A DNA stretch of 64,000 nt from Mycobacterium colombiense CECT 3035. Its GTDB lineage: Bacteria; Actinomycetota; Actinomycetes; Mycobacteriales; Mycobacteriaceae. Position 1 is the first letter of the stretch, and each line of letters starts with the position of its first letter. Under the pieces are notes generated by a model. It ran no database searches. It was not told the DNA's origin and was given only the letters and a program-made list of their open reading frames with translations. The position numbers and the translations under genes were made by a program. Below are positions 10,265 through 20,210 of the stretch, in pieces. The stretch is from the NCBI RefSeq assembly GCF_002105755.1, contig NZ_CP020821.1, positions 4,216,001 to 4,280,000 of the forward strand, read 5' to 3'.

Positions 10265-11425
10265 TCACACGCCGGCGAAATCGATCACGCCGCGAATGTT
10301 GCGGCCCTCCCGAAGGTCGGTCATCGCCTCGTTGATCTGGTCGAGCCGATAGTGGCGGGTGACCAACTCGTCGAGCTTCACCGCGCCCGCCTGGTACATC
10401 GACAGCAGCATCGGCACGCTGGTACGCGGATTCATCCCGCCGTACAGCGCACCCCGCAGCTGCTTTGCCGACAGCGTCATCTCCTGCAGCACCAGGGGAA
10501 CCGGGGGTTCGGTGAACGGCGTGATGCCGGTGAGCACGCAGACGCCGCCCTTGCGCAGCAGCGCCATCGCCAACGGCAGCAGGTCGACGTGTACCACACC
10601 GGGGCAGATCACCACCCGGTCCGCCATCAGGCCGGCGGTGATCTCTTTGACCACCGGCATCGCCTCCTGCGCGGAGGCGGCGGTGTGCGTGGCACCGAAG
10701 ATCTTCGCCGAATCCCGTTTTGACTCAACCGGATCCACCGCGACGACATACTTCGCACCGACGGCGCGCGCACCTTGCAGGGCGTTCATCCCGACCCCAC
10801 CGGCGCCGATGACGACGACCGTGTCGCCGGGTTCGGTGCCTGCCGATATCGTCGCGGAACCCCAGCCCGTGCTGACCCCGCACGAGACGAGCGAAGCGGC
10901 ATGGAACGGGACAGCGTCGTCGATCTTGATGACCGACTTTTCCGACAGCACCGCGTATTCGGCGAACGTGCCGAGTTGTCCATAGGCCAACAGGTCTTCG
11001 TCGCCCAGGTGCCGGCGGCACGTTCCGTCGGTGGGCATCTCCCGGACGAACAGGCTTGCGCCGATGTCGCAGATGTAGCTCTGCCCGTTCACGCAGAAGC
11101 GGCAACTGCCGCACGCCGGTATGAACGACAGCGCCACATGGTCCCCCGGCCGCACCGACGTCACGCCGGGCCCGACTTCTTCGACGACACCGGCACCTTC
11201 GTGACCGCCGAGCAGCGGGAACCAGTCCGGTGCCGGCTGACCGCTGGCGGCCACCGCCTCGTCCGTCGGGACCACGTCGCCGGTGAACAGGTGGTCGTCG
11301 GAGTGACAGATTCCGGCGACGGCCATCCGCACCATGACCTCACCCGCGTGGGGCGGGTCCAGCTCGATCTCGCGGATCTCCCAGTCCTGGCCCACCCCGC
11401 GGATGACAGCGGCTCGACACTTCAT
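10265..11425 (-). CDS. Zinc-dependent, NDMA-type alcohol dehydrogenase
   Basis: 386-residue medium-chain zinc alcohol dehydrogenase. Catalytic zinc ligands lie in GICHSDDH and GGHEGAG, structural zinc cysteines in CGSCRFCVNGQSYIC, and the NAD-binding VIGAGGVGMNA motif follows. The insertion pattern and length resemble the mycobacterial NDMA-dependent/mycofactocin-associated group (AdhB/AdhD-like), which holds its nicotinamide tightly. It oxidises an alcohol to an aldehyde. The stop codon of the upstream acyl-CoA ligase lies 42 bp away on the same strand, so this is likely the last gene of the 17.7-to-10.3-kb minus-strand operon. Confidence 0.9.
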   Translation of the reverse strand: MKCRAAVIRGVGQDWEIREIELDPPHAGEVMVRMAVAGICHSDDHLFTGDVVPTDEAVAASGQPAPDWFPLLGGHEGAGVVEEVGPGVTSVRPGDHVALSFIPACGSCRFCVNGQSYICDIGASLFVREMPTDGTCRRHLGDEDLLAYGQLGTFAEYAVLSEKSVIKIDDAVPFHAASLVSCGVSTGWGSATISAGTEPGDTVVVIGAGGVGMNALQGARAVGAKYVVAVDPVESKRDSAKIFGATHTAASAQEAMPVVKEITAGLMADRVVICPGVVHVDLLPLAMALLRKGGVCVLTGITPFTEPPVPLVLQEMTLSAKQLRGALYGGMNPRTSVPMLLSMYQAGAVKLDELVTRHYRLDQINEAMTDLREGRNIRGVIDFAGV

Positions 11426-11467
11426 GTGCGATCTCCCTTTGTTTCGTGTGGCATTGCGGCCCCGCCC

Positions 11468-12940
11468 TCAGTGCGCCAGGCCGGCGCGCAGCTCACGCTT
11501 GAGCACCTTGCCGTAGCTGTTTTTCGGTAGTTCGTCGACGAATTCGTAACGCTTGGGACGTTTGAAGCGGGCGATGCGCTCCAGCAGGTGTGCGTCCAGA
11601 GCCGCGGGATCGACCGAGCCGACGATGAAGGCGACCACGATCTCACCCCATTCGGCGTCCGGGGTGCCGACCACGCACGCCTCGGCGACGCCGGGGTGTT
11701 CGAGCAGGACCTCCTCCACCTCGCGGGGGTAGATGTTGCTCCCGCCGCTGATGACGACGTCCTTCGACCGGTCCCGCAGCGTGAGGAAACCGCGCGCGTC
11801 GAACGAGCCCATGTCGCCGGTGTAGAGCCAGCCGTCCTTGAGTGCGGCGCGGGTCGCTTCGGGGTTCTTCCAGTACCCGGACATGACCGCGTCTCCGCGA
11901 CAGACGATTTCGCCGATCTCACCGGGCGGCGCCGGGCGACCGTCGGGGCCCAGCACCGCGACCTCCATCCCCGAGCGCGCGTAACCGACCGAACCCAGGA
12001 CCGCGTCGTCGCCGGATTCGTGGTCGGCGCGTCGCAGCCCGGTGATGGTCATCGGTGACTCGCCCTGCCCGTAGATCTGCGCGAAGATCGGGCCGAACGC
12101 TGCGATCGCCTTGCGCAGGCTTTCGACGTACATGGGTCCGCCGCCGTAGACGATGGTGGCCAGATTGGCCGGGCGGGCGCGACCCGTGGCGACCAGACGT
12201 TGGACCATCGTCGGAGCCAGGAATGCGCTGGCGCTCGGGTGATGCTCGCAGAGGTCCAGGAATTCGTTCGGATCGAACGCCCCCGACTCGGGGAGGACCT
12301 GGCGCGCGGCGCGCAGCACGTACGGAAGGATGTACAGGCCCGAGCCGTGCGACATCGGTGCCGCGTGCACCAGGCTGCAGTTCTCGTCGGGGGCGTCGAT
12401 GTCGGCGAGGTGCGCGACCGTCATCGCCGTGAGGTTGCGGTGCGTCAGCATTGCGCCTTTGGACCGACCGGTGGTGCCGCTGGTGTAGAACAGCCACGCC
12501 AGCGCCGACGGATCGGCGCGCGGGGGCGCCGACGGATGGGAGTCGAAACGCGCCGAATAGTGTTCGGAGTCAAGGAGTTCCGTCGGCGCCGCGGTCATCG
12601 GCGCGAGCTCGGCGCCGATGGCCTGCGAGGCGAACACCCGGGCGGCTCCGGCGTCGTCGAGGATCTGTGCCATCTCGCGCGGATGCAGCTTGTAGTTGAT
12701 CGGGACGACCACGCAGTCGGCGGCCCAGGTCGCGAACATCAACTCGATGATCTCCGGACGGTTGTGGGTCGCGATCGCGATCCGGGCACCGGGATCGTGC
12801 TGCCGCCGGATCGACGCGGCCAGGCGTAATGCCCGGTCGCGCAACTCGATCCAGGTGCACACGCGGCGCTCTCCCCGGTACACCGCGCCGCGATCGGGGA
12901 AGCGGCTCGCGGCCGCGTCGAGCAGCGCGAACAGATTCAT
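11468..12940 (-). CDS. Acyl-CoA synthetase (class I AMP-forming)
   Basis: 490-residue ANL-superfamily ligase. Motifs in order: [14 protein letters not shown] (P-loop-like), IYGQGES (A5), GWLYTGDMG (A7), [13 protein letters not shown] (A8 hinge) and [13 protein letters not shown] (A10 catalytic lysine). ATG 12940 overlaps the stop of the upstream SDR by 4 nt (ATGA), indicating translational coupling. Activates a carboxylate to its CoA thioester within the catabolic region. The substrate cannot be read from the sequence; it lacks the long N-terminal region of fatty-acyl FadDs. Confidence 0.9.
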   Translation of the reverse strand: MNLFALLDAAASRFPDRGAVYRGERRVCTWIELRDRALRLAASIRRQHDPGARIAIATHNRPEIIELMFATWAADCVVVPINYKLHPREMAQILDDAGAARVFASQAIGAELAPMTAAPTELLDSEHYSARFDSHPSAPPRADPSALAWLFYTSGTTGRSKGAMLTHRNLTAMTVAHLADIDAPDENCSLVHAAPMSHGSGLYILPYVLRAARQVLPESGAFDPNEFLDLCEHHPSASAFLAPTMVQRLVATGRARPANLATIVYGGGPMYVESLRKAIAAFGPIFAQIYGQGESPMTITGLRRADHESGDDAVLGSVGYARSGMEVAVLGPDGRPAPPGEIGEIVCRGDAVMSGYWKNPEATRAALKDGWLYTGDMGSFDARGFLTLRDRSKDVVISGGSNIYPREVEEVLLEHPGVAEACVVGTPDAEWGEIVVAFIVGSVDPAALDAHLLERIARFKRPKRYEFVDELPKNSYGKVLKRELRAGLAH

Positions 12941-13719
12941 CGCTCGATCCACTGTGCCGACAGCGCCGATTCCGACAGGTACTTCGTCGAGCTCCAGCCG
13001 CCGTCCACCACGATCGTCTGGCCGTTGATGAAGCTGCCGCCGGGCGAGCACAGGAACGCGACGGTGCTGGCGATGTCGTCGATGCGGCCCAGCCGCTGAT
13101 GCGGCGTCATCTCGGTGTTGATCTTGCGGAATCGCTCGTCCTCCAGGCGCTTTTCGACCATCGGCGTCACGGTCACCCCGGGCGCGACGGCGTTGCAGCG
13201 GATGCCGGACGCCCCGTACTGGCAGGCGATGTGGGTGGTCAGCGCGGTCAGCCCGCCCTTGGCCGCGGAGTAGGCGCCGCCGCGCAGGCCGCCGACGACC
13301 GCGAAGGTCGATGTCACGTTGATGATCGCTGACCCGGGCGCCATGTGCGGCAACACGTCTCGCGCGAGCCGAAACGGCGCCCGCAGCATCAATCCCAGGA
13401 AGTAGTCCAGGGTCTCGTCGTCGGTTTCGTGCAACGGTTTGGGGCTGCCCACTCCGGCGTTGTTGATCAAGAAGTCGATGTGGCCCCACCGGTCGACCGC
13501 GAGGTCCACGATGCGGCGCGGGGCGTCATCATCGGTGAGGTCGACGGCGAGGGTCGCGACGCGATCCGGATCGCCGACCGCGCTTGCCAGTTCGGCGAGC
13601 CGCGCCTCGTCGCGGCCGGTGCCGACGACGGCCATGCCCATTTCGGCGAGTTTTGTGGCGCACCCCAGGCCTATACCGCTGCTTGCTCCCGTGACGATCG
13701 CGACCTGCATCTCACCCAT
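12937..13719 (-). CDS. Short-chain dehydrogenase/reductase
   Basis: 260-residue [13 protein letters not shown] cofactor motif, NNAGVG, catalytic Ser in [14 protein letters not shown] catalytic Tyr-Lys, and the C-terminal [13 protein letters not shown] typical of FabG-like enzymes. Start ATG 13719 ([11 protein letters not shown]). Stop overlaps the next ligase start by 4 nt. The upstream ligase ends 2 bp before this start, so three genes are tightly packed. Probably oxidises a hydroxyl intermediate of the pathway. Confidence 0.9.
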   Translation of the reverse strand: MGEMQVAIVTGASSGIGLGCATKLAEMGMAVVGTGRDEARLAELASAVGDPDRVATLAVDLTDDDAPRRIVDLAVDRWGHIDFLINNAGVGSPKPLHETDDETLDYFLGLMLRAPFRLARDVLPHMAPGSAIINVTSTFAVVGGLRGGAYSAAKGGLTALTTHIACQYGASGIRCNAVAPGVTVTPMVEKRLEDERFRKINTEMTPHQRLGRIDDIASTVAFLCSPGGSFINGQTIVVDGGWSSTKYLSESALSAQWIER

Positions 13720-13721
13720 CC

Positions 13722-15371
13722 TTAGTCTCCGCGCGGCGACCCGCCGCGCCCGGCTTCGCCGCGTTCGCGATCGCCGCGTATCAGCGACGCCCGGATCTGG
13801 TGCTTGAGTATCTTGCCCGCGTCGTTGCGCGGAAGGGCGTCGGCGAGCACAACCTGTTCGGGGGCCTTGAATTTGGCGACACCCTTGCCCACCAGCAGGT
13901 CAAGCAGGCTCGCGACGTCCGGGGCCTGTCCGCCCGCGGGGACGATCACCGCACAGGCCCGCTCACCCGTGCGCTCGTCGGGCAGCCCGACGACCGCGAT
14001 CTCGGCGATGCCGGGGTGGTCGGCGAGCAGGTCCTCGACCTCCTTGGCCGAGATGTTCTCGCCGCTGCGGATGATGACGTCCTTGGCCCGGCCGGTCACG
14101 ACGAGGTACCGGTCTCCCGAACCGGCCGAGACCCAGCGCCCCAGGTCCCCGGTACGGAAAAAGCCCGCGGCATCGAAGGAATCGTCTTCGGGATGACGGT
14201 AACCCACCAGCATCTGCGGACCCCGCACACAGATCTCCCCGTCGCCGGTGGGCGCGGCCTCGTGCGCGACCAGCTTGATCTCCGCGATCCCCGGCCTGCC
14301 GTCGGTGTCCGCCGCGGGACCCGTTTCGTCCGGCCGGGGGGCGCCGACGGTCGCGACCGGCACTTCCGTGCAACCGTATACCCGGGTGACCACCGCGCGA
14401 TCGAAATACTCGGCGGCCCGGCGGATCAACGACGGCGACACGGACGCGCCCCCGCAGATGAACACCTTCAGGTCGGGCAGCCGCGTGCCGGCCCGCTGCG
14501 CGGCGGCCAACAGCTGTTGCAGAAACGGTGTGGCCCCCGCCATGTGGGTGCACCGATGCGAGTCCATCAGTGCGACCGCCCCGGCCGCATCCCAGCGGTC
14601 CATCAGCACGGCGGTGGTACCCAGCAGTAGCGGGCATTCGAAGGCATAGATGGAGCCGCCGATGTGGGCGACCGGCGACGGCACCAGGAAGGTGTCGCCC
14701 GGGGCGACCGTCCAGTGGTCACGGATCTGGCAGATGAGCGCGTGCATCGAATTATGGGTGTGCAGCACGCCTTTCGGCCGGTTCGTGGTGCCGGACGTGT
14801 ACAGGATCATCCGCACGGCGTCGGGATCGAGCGACGGCAGGGCCACGTCCCGTGGCGGGAGCTCCAGCAGCGCGGCATACGGTGTGTGCGGTCCGGCGTC
14901 ACCGCGCAGCGCCACCACCTCAGGCGGGCGGTCCATCGTGGCGGTCACGCGTTGCAGCATCGCGGCGTAGTCATGCCCGCCGTATTGCTGCGGGACGAAA
15001 ACAATTGCGGTGCCGGCGTCTTGGAGGATGTAACGCAGGTCATGGTCGCGCAGCGACGGCAGGATCGGGTTCACCACCATGCCGGCCAGCGTCGCGGCCA
15101 GGTAAATGACGGCGCTCTCGTGCCAGTTCGGCAGCATGAACGACACGACGCTGCCCGTGGGCGCGCGCATCAACAGGGCATGTGCCAGCGCGTCGGCCCG
15201 AGCGTGCAGCGTGGCGCAATCGAGTCGTACGTCCTTGTCCACCAGTAGCGTTCGGTGCGGCGATTCCGTCGCGGCGGTGCGCAGCGCGTCGGCCAGCGTC
15301 GTGTCCACCCACAAGCCCCGCCGGTACGCCTCCGCCGCCTGCGTGGCATCGCGGGCGGTCCGGGCGGTCAC
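13722..15371 (-). CDS. Acyl-CoA synthetase (cyclohexanecarboxylate-CoA-ligase-like)
   Basis: 549-residue ANL ligase with [49 protein letters not shown] and the A10 motif [18 protein letters not shown] start at 15371. After the usual family end (HQIRASLI) the protein carries a ~18-residue Arg/Gly-rich tail encoded by a 45-nt element that recurs downstream of fadD7, so the tail may be an acquired extension. Two bp separate it from the SDR downstream and 21 bp from the GntR gene upstream. Second CoA ligase of the same operon; general architecture resembles alicyclic/aryl acid ligases but substrate is inferred only. Confidence 0.9.
   Translation of the reverse strand: MTARTARDATQAAEAYRRGLWVDTTLADALRTAATESPHRTLLVDKDVRLDCATLHARADALAHALLMRAPTGSVVSFMLPNWHESAVIYLAATLAGMVVNPILPSLRDHDLRYILQDAGTAIVFVPQQYGGHDYAAMLQRVTATMDRPPEVVALRGDAGPHTPYAALLELPPRDVALPSLDPDAVRMILYTSGTTNRPKGVLHTHNSMHALICQIRDHWTVAPGDTFLVPSPVAHIGGSIYAFECPLLLGTTAVLMDRWDAAGAVALMDSHRCTHMAGATPFLQQLLAAAQRAGTRLPDLKVFICGGASVSPSLIRRAAEYFDRAVVTRVYGCTEVPVATVGAPRPDETGPAADTDGRPGIAEIKLVAHEAAPTGDGEICVRGPQMLVGYRHPEDDSFDAAGFFRTGDLGRWVSAGSGDRYLVVTGRAKDVIIRSGENISAKEVEDLLADHPGIAEIAVVGLPDERTGERACAVIVPAGGQAPDVASLLDLLVGKGVAKFKAPEQVVLADALPRNDAGKILKHQIRASLIRGDRERGEAGRGGSPRGD
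13733..13777 (-). repeat. Dispersed 45-nt repeat, copy 1 (3' end of acyl-CoA ligase)
   Basis: Read on the minus strand, this 45-nt GC-rich stretch matches 44092..44136 (plus strand) at 43 of 45 positions. Here it encodes the extra C-terminal tail of the ligase at 13722..15371. The second copy lies just past the stop codon of fadD7. Confidence 0.75.
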
Positions 15372-15392
15372 CGCGACCTCATCTTTGGCGTC

Positions 15393-16136
15393 CTATTCGT
15401 CCACACGGCGCATGGTCATCGCGTACCGGAACCTGGACGACAGGTGGGTGTTGATCGTCACCTGGGCCACCTCGCCGTCGGAGGTCGTGTAGGTGCGCCG
15501 CATCTGCAGCGCCGCCGTGCCCGCCTCCACTCCGAGACCGTCGGCCAGCTCCGGGGACAGCAGGACGGCGGCGATCTCCTGGTGCAACTGGGCGACGCTC
15601 ACGCCGAACAGGTCCTCGATCAACGGGAATATCGGGCCGGCGTGGCGTTGCAGCAGCCTGCCTACCGCCGCGAAACTCCGGTTGATGTAGTACTCCGTGC
15701 GGCACAGCGGGACCGACGCGTCGTCCGCTTGCCGGTAACCGCGCACCGACAGCCACTGGCTGCCCAGCTCGAGGCCGGTCCGGGCGGCGAGGTCGTGATC
15801 GATGGTCACCATCGCGTTGGATTCGATGGTCAGCTGCGCGCCGGACGCGAACGCCAGCAGGTCGTCGATCGACATCGCGTCCTGGGCATAGGAACTCGAC
15901 GCCGGCCGGGGAACCACCCGGGTGCCGGCGCGCGGCCGGGACGCCACCAGGTTGTCCTCGCGCAGCCGCCGCAGCGCCTCACGGATGGTGTAGCGGCTCA
16001 CCGCGAAGCGCTCGCAGAGTTGGTGCTCGGTGGGCAACTGCGAACCCACCGGGTAAACACCGTCGACGATCTCTTTGCGCAGCGTGCGCGCAATCTGCAG
16101 GTAGCGATGGTCGCCCGTGATCGCCTGGGACATCAC
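15393..16136 (-). CDS. GntR-family (HutC/UTRA) transcriptional regulator
   Basis: 247 residues. N-terminal winged helix-turn-helix with the GntR signature (YLQIARTLRKEIVDGVYPVGSQLPTE region, RFAVSRYTIREALRRL recognition helix, residues ~12-70), then a UTRA ligand-binding domain of the HutC subfamily (VRGYRQADDASVPLCRTEYYIN, final ALQMRRTYTTSDGEVAQVTI). Start GTG 16136 or ATG 16133, both overlapping the stop of the SMP-30-like gene, so it is coupled to that gene. Likely local regulator of the divergent catabolic arms. Candidate operators TTGTCCGGACAA and TAGTCCAGACAA lie in the 17.76-17.97-kb intergenic region. Confidence 0.9.
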   Translation of the reverse strand: MMSQAITGDHRYLQIARTLRKEIVDGVYPVGSQLPTEHQLCERFAVSRYTIREALRRLREDNLVASRPRAGTRVVPRPASSSYAQDAMSIDDLLAFASGAQLTIESNAMVTIDHDLAARTGLELGSQWLSVRGYRQADDASVPLCRTEYYINRSFAAVGRLLQRHAGPIFPLIEDLFGVSVAQLHQEIAAVLLSPELADGLGVEAGTAALQMRRTYTTSDGEVAQVTINTHLSSRFRYAMTMRRVDE

Positions 16137-17755
16137 GGCCCGTCCGGTGCCGGGCGCAACGCCAGCACGCTGCCGTCGCCGTCGGCCGAAACGTACAGCG
16201 TGCCGTCCGCCGCGGCGGTGATGCCCGCGAAGGGGCCCTGCGGTCCGGAGAACGGCGGCATGCCGCGCAGCGGCTTGGGCGTCACCCCCGGTGGGGGGCC
16301 GACCGGCAGCCCGGCGGCGATCGTGCGCCGCGCGTTGGTGCCCAGATCGACCGCGATCAATTCCTTGGCGCCGGCATCGACGACGTAGAGCACGCCGTCC
16401 CGCACCAGAATGCCTTGCGGGCGTTGCAGATCAGCCACGGCGGTGTCGACTCTCGAACCGTTCACCCCGATCACCCGCCCGGCTTCGGCCTCGGCCACCA
16501 GGCACGTCCCGTCCGCGTCGATCGCGACACCCACCGGCTCGCGCAACCCGGTCGCCAGCACCTCGACACCATCGGATCGCAGCGAGAGCACCCGCCCGGT
16601 ACCGAGCTCCGCGAACACCACGCCGCTCGCGGTCACCGCGACGCCGTACAGCTGGTCGAAACCGTCTGCCAGCACCTCGGTTTCGCTCGCCTCCGGCCGG
16701 TACCGGGCGACCTGGCCGCCGGACGTGGTGACGACGAATTCGCCGGGCCCGCTCGCCGCGACGCCGCGCAGGAATCCGGGGTAGCCGGGGCTGAACAGCA
16801 TTCCCGCGGTGTGCAGGGACCCATCGGGCAGCGCGACGTAGAAGTAGGTGCCGTCGGCGATGTAGAGCCGTCCGTCGTGGCCCATCGCCAGGTCCAACGG
16901 CCAGTTGAGGCCGCCCCGCAGCACGGATCGCGTTGTGCCGTCGGGCGATATCTCGGTGATCTCGCCGGTGAAGTTGGAGACGAACAGCCGGTCGCCGACG
17001 AACGTGCAGTTGTCCAGGCCCGGATTCAGCTGGGCGAGCAGGTGTTGTTCGCCGCTGCGGGGATCGATGCGCAGCACCTGACCGCTGGCCACCTGGGTCG
17101 AGACGATCTGGCCCCGGGCGTCGAACTTCACCGAGTCGGGCACGCCGAGATTGCCCGCCACGCAGTGCGGTTCGCCCCCGTCGGGGTCGATGCGCCAGAT
17201 CTCGTTGGCGCCCATCACCGGGAAATACAACAGGCCGTCCGGGCCGACTTCCATCGCGTTCGGGGACGGTACGTTCTCGAGGAGCATCCGCGGCGGTCCG
17301 CCGGCCAGATCGAATTCCAGCAGCCGCCCGCCCTCGCGGCATTCGCCGATGAACAGCCGGCCGTGGTGAAAGGTGATGCCGTTGGCCGACGGCACGTCGT
17401 CGCGCAGCACCCGCGTCCGGCCGCTGGTGTCGCGCACGCTCACCCGGCCGTCCATCACCTCGGTCGCGTACAGGTTGCCGTCGGCGTCGAAGGCGACGTC
17501 GTCGGGCGCCACGATGTCGCCGCCCTTGGGGCTGGCGGCCACCAGCTCGCCGGTGCGGTGATCCAGCGCGCTGATCTGACTGCCGGTCACCTGGGCGATG
17601 TAGATGCGGCCGTCCGGTCCGGTGCGCAGACCGTTGGCGCCGAACAGCCGACTGGGCGCGGTGACGCGCTCCAACTCCCAGCCCTCGGCGACGTCGATCG
17701 GGTGCGACGGTGCATACCGCGAGGGCAGCGTGGAGATGGCCCGTGAGGTGGACAT
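16133..17755 (-). CDS. SMP-30/gluconolactonase-like beta-propeller protein
   Basis: 540-residue protein built of many propeller blades with the recurrent pattern NGxxxGPDGxxYxA/V (for example ANGLRTGPDGRIYIAQVTG, PDDVAFDADGNLYATEV, MEVGPDGLLYFPVMG, DLAMGHDGRLYIADG, ITAAADGTLYVSADGDG). That is roughly twice a six-bladed SMP-30 domain, so perhaps two propellers. No signal peptide, so cytoplasmic. SMP-30 relatives hydrolyse lactones; next to a Baeyer-Villiger-type monooxygenase this could open the lactone product, but the role is inferred and the protein could be a binding propeller. First gene of the minus-strand operon; ATG 17755. Confidence 0.82.
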   Translation of the reverse strand: MSTSRAISTLPSRYAPSHPIDVAEGWELERVTAPSRLFGANGLRTGPDGRIYIAQVTGSQISALDHRTGELVAASPKGGDIVAPDDVAFDADGNLYATEVMDGRVSVRDTSGRTRVLRDDVPSANGITFHHGRLFIGECREGGRLLEFDLAGGPPRMLLENVPSPNAMEVGPDGLLYFPVMGANEIWRIDPDGGEPHCVAGNLGVPDSVKFDARGQIVSTQVASGQVLRIDPRSGEQHLLAQLNPGLDNCTFVGDRLFVSNFTGEITEISPDGTTRSVLRGGLNWPLDLAMGHDGRLYIADGTYFYVALPDGSLHTAGMLFSPGYPGFLRGVAASGPGEFVVTTSGGQVARYRPEASETEVLADGFDQLYGVAVTASGVVFAELGTGRVLSLRSDGVEVLATGLREPVGVAIDADGTCLVAEAEAGRVIGVNGSRVDTAVADLQRPQGILVRDGVLYVVDAGAKELIAVDLGTNARRTIAAGLPVGPPPGVTPKPLRGMPPFSGPQGPFAGITAAADGTLYVSADGDGSVLALRPAPDGP

Positions 17756-17808
17756 GCTCGCCGAGGTCCTTCCATCAGCCGTTTGGGCTGGACGCTATCA
17801 ACTCCGCC

Positions 17809-17820
17809 TAGTCCAGACAA
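17809..17820. promoter_or_regulatory. Candidate GntR operator, site 1
   Basis: TAGTCCAGACAA, matching the palindromic site at 17905 at 10 of 12 positions and lying 54 bp upstream of the SMP-30-like start. Confidence 0.4.
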
Positions 17821-17904
17821 TAGCGGCCGCCGGGTGCGCAATCGGCCTTGACAGCGAAGTCCACCGATCGGAATAGTGTTCTCAACAGGGCAGAACGCGA
17901 TATT

Positions 17905-17916
17905 TTGTCCGGACAA
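17905..17916. promoter_or_regulatory. Candidate GntR operator, site 2 (perfect palindrome)
   Basis: TTGTCCGGACAA is a perfect 12-bp palindrome, extending to 18 bp (17902-17919) with one mismatched pair. It lies 59 bp upstream of the SDR start and in an AT-rich stretch (GATATTTTG...AATATGCGAATTTATT) that likely holds the promoter of the plus-strand arm. Palindromes of the TTGT-N4-ACAA kind fit GntR-type regulators; the regulator gene is 1.8 kb away in the divergent operon. Confidence 0.55.
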
Positions 17917-17974
17917 TATGCGAATTTATTCTGCCGTGGACGCGTCACGCGAGGGCGGCAGGCGAAAGCGGGTC

Positions 17975-18829
17975 ATGGCCGATCACGAGGGACTTCTGGG
18001 GCTCGACGGCCGCGTCGTGGTGGTGTCCGGCGCCGGCGGGGGCGGTATCGGCACGACGGTCACCGCCATGGCCGCGCGGGCCGGTGCCACCGTGATCGCG
18101 GTGAGCCGGTCGAAGGAGAACCTCGACGAACACGTCGCCCCGCTGGCCGCCCACGGTCTGCCTGTGGTGCCCGTCGCGGCCGACGCGGCGACCGACGAGG
18201 GCATCGCGGCGGTGATCGACCACGCGCGTCGCGCCGACGGCGACTTGTACGGGCTGGTCAACGTCGCCGGTGGCGCTGACCCGTCGACGTGGATGCCGTC
18301 CACCAGGGTGTCGCGCGGCGACTGGCGCAAGATCTTCGCCGACAACCTCGAAACCGCTTTTTTCATGAGCCAGGCCGTCGCGGCCGAACTCGTCGCGCAG
18401 CACCGGCCGGGGTCGATCGTGTCGATCTCCTCGATCAGCGGCATGAACACCGCGCCGTTCCACATCGCCTACGGGACGGCCAAGGCCGCGATCGCGGCGA
18501 TGACGCGCACCATGGCCGTCGAGCTGGCGCAGGCGGGAATTCGGGTCAACGCGGTGGCACCCGGCGTGACCGAGACCGCGGCCTCGCGCACCTACGTCGA
18601 GGAGGACCCCGAGCGGGACCGGCAGGCGATCCCGATGGGCCGCCGTGGGCGGCCCGAGGAGCAGGCCGGCGCCATCCTCTTTCTGCTCTCCGAGCTGTCG
18701 AGCTACGTCACCGGCCAGACGCTGCTCGTCGACGGCGGCCTGGACCTCAAGTGGAGCCACCTCGGCGCCGACAACACCTCGCTGTTCCTCAAAGACGAAT
18801 CCTTCCGCGCGGCGATCAGGAGGATGTGA
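17975..18829 (+). CDS. Short-chain dehydrogenase/reductase
   Basis: 284-residue SDR starting at ATG 17975 (MADHEGLLGLDGRVVVVSG); the open frame extends upstream through the promoter region and is not credible as coding. Cofactor motif SGAGGGGIGTTV, catalytic serine in SISSISG, YGTAKAA Tyr-Lys pair, and the C-terminal YVTGQTLLVDGG. First gene of the plus-strand catabolic arm; its TGA shares one base with the ATG of the Rieske oxygenase (TGATG) behind a strong AGGAGG. Role in the pathway unknown. Confidence 0.88.
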   Translation: MADHEGLLGLDGRVVVVSGAGGGGIGTTVTAMAARAGATVIAVSRSKENLDEHVAPLAAHGLPVVPVAADAATDEGIAAVIDHARRADGDLYGLVNVAGGADPSTWMPSTRVSRGDWRKIFADNLETAFFMSQAVAAELVAQHRPGSIVSISSISGMNTAPFHIAYGTAKAAIAAMTRTMAVELAQAGIRVNAVAPGVTETAASRTYVEEDPERDRQAIPMGRRGRPEEQAGAILFLLSELSSYVTGQTLLVDGGLDLKWSHLGADNTSLFLKDESFRAAIRRM

Positions 18830-20205
18830 TGACCGATTTAGCCAAAGGCGCGAATCCCGAAGCAGCCGAAGAACTCTCGGCGCCAATGACGATCGGGGTC
18901 GAGGCGTACATCTCCGAGGACTACGCCCGCGCCGAGCGCGACAAGCTGTGGCGCAAGGTGTGGCAGCAGGTCGGCCGCGTCGAGGAGCTGCCCGAGGTGG
19001 GCAGCTATCTGACCTACGACATCCTCGACGACTCGATCATCGTGGTGCGCACCGGGGACAACGAGTTTCACGCCCACCACAACGTGTGCATGCACCGCGG
19101 CCGGCGCCTGATCGACACCCCCGAGGGCACCAAGAACGCCTGCGCGCGAACCCGGAAGTCGTTCGTCTGCGGCTTCCACGGCTGGACCTACGGCCTGGAC
19201 GGGGCGTGCACCCACATCCGCGAGCAGCAGGACTGGCAGGGCGCGCTCACGCCCGACAACACGCATTTGCGAGGAGTCCGGGTCGACACCTGGGGCGGCT
19301 GGTTGTGGATCAACATGGATCCCGACTGCGAGCCGCTGGCCGACTTCTTGTTCCCCGCCGCCAAGATCCTCGATCCGTTCGGGTGTGAGAACATGCGCTA
19401 CAAATGGCGCAAGTGGGTTGAATTCGACTGCAACTGGAAGGTGGCGCTGGAGGCCTTCAACGAGACCTACCACGTCTACACCACACATCCGGAATTCAAT
19501 AAGTTCGGCGAGTTCAAGGGATGGGCGAAAGCCCAAGGCAAGCACAGCCATATCGGCTACGACGCCCCGGAGGACATGGAGGCCACCAAGTCCAAGATCC
19601 GCCTCGGCATCGGCGCCGATCCGCGCGTCTCGACCGCCCAGATGCAGGTGTACACCATGGAGGAGACCAACGCCACGACCACCCAGACGCTGGTGAACGC
19701 CGCCAAGCGACTGGTGGACGAGCTGCCCGAGGGGACACCGGCGGACAAGGTGCTCGAGCACTGGCTCGCCTCGGCGCGTCGCGACGACGAGGCCCGCGGG
19801 GTGATCTGGCCGACGATCCCGCCCGACATCCTCGGGCAGGCCGGCACCGCATGGCAGATCTTCCCGAACTTCCAGATCGGCCAGGGTTTGACCAGTGCCT
19901 TGTGCTACAGCGCGCGGCCGCACCCCAGTTACAACCCGGACAAGTGCATCTTCGAGGTGTCCGTGTTCGAGCTGTATCCCAAAGGCCAAGAGCCGCAGAC
20001 GGAATGGGAGTACACCCCGGTCGGCGACCCCCGGTGGCGTTCGGTGCTGCCGCAGGACTTCTCCAACATGGCCGCCGTGCAACAGGGCATGAAGTCTTGT
20101 GCCTTCCCGGGCACCAAGCCCAATCCGTATCGCGAACGCAGCACGGTCAACCTGCATTACCAATTGTCGAGGTACATGGGTACCGGAGAACCACAGGAGC
20201 TTTGA
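18829..20205 (+). CDS. Rieske non-heme iron oxygenase, alpha subunit
   Basis: 458-residue ring-hydroxylating-type oxygenase. Rieske [2Fe-2S] ligands are C87-M-H89 and C114-GF-H117, but the intervening spacer is 24 residues rather than the usual 15-17. The mononuclear iron site is in ENETYHVYTTH-like sequence (E212, H215, H220) within a C-terminal catalytic domain. ATG 18829 follows a near-perfect AGGAGG and overlaps the SDR stop. No beta subunit, ferredoxin or reductase gene is in the window, so electron partners must be encoded elsewhere. Probably performs mono- or dihydroxylation or demethylation of the pathway substrate; 5 bp separate it from the flavin monooxygenase. Confidence 0.9.
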   Translation: MTDLAKGANPEAAEELSAPMTIGVEAYISEDYARAERDKLWRKVWQQVGRVEELPEVGSYLTYDILDDSIIVVRTGDNEFHAHHNVCMHRGRRLIDTPEGTKNACARTRKSFVCGFHGWTYGLDGACTHIREQQDWQGALTPDNTHLRGVRVDTWGGWLWINMDPDCEPLADFLFPAAKILDPFGCENMRYKWRKWVEFDCNWKVALEAFNETYHVYTTHPEFNKFGEFKGWAKAQGKHSHIGYDAPEDMEATKSKIRLGIGADPRVSTAQMQVYTMEETNATTTQTLVNAAKRLVDELPEGTPADKVLEHWLASARRDDEARGVIWPTIPPDILGQAGTAWQIFPNFQIGQGLTSALCYSARPHPSYNPDKCIFEVSVFELYPKGQEPQTEWEYTPVGDPRWRSVLPQDFSNMAAVQQGMKSCAFPGTKPNPYRERSTVNLHYQLSRYMGTGEPQEL

Positions 20206-20210
20206 GATCG

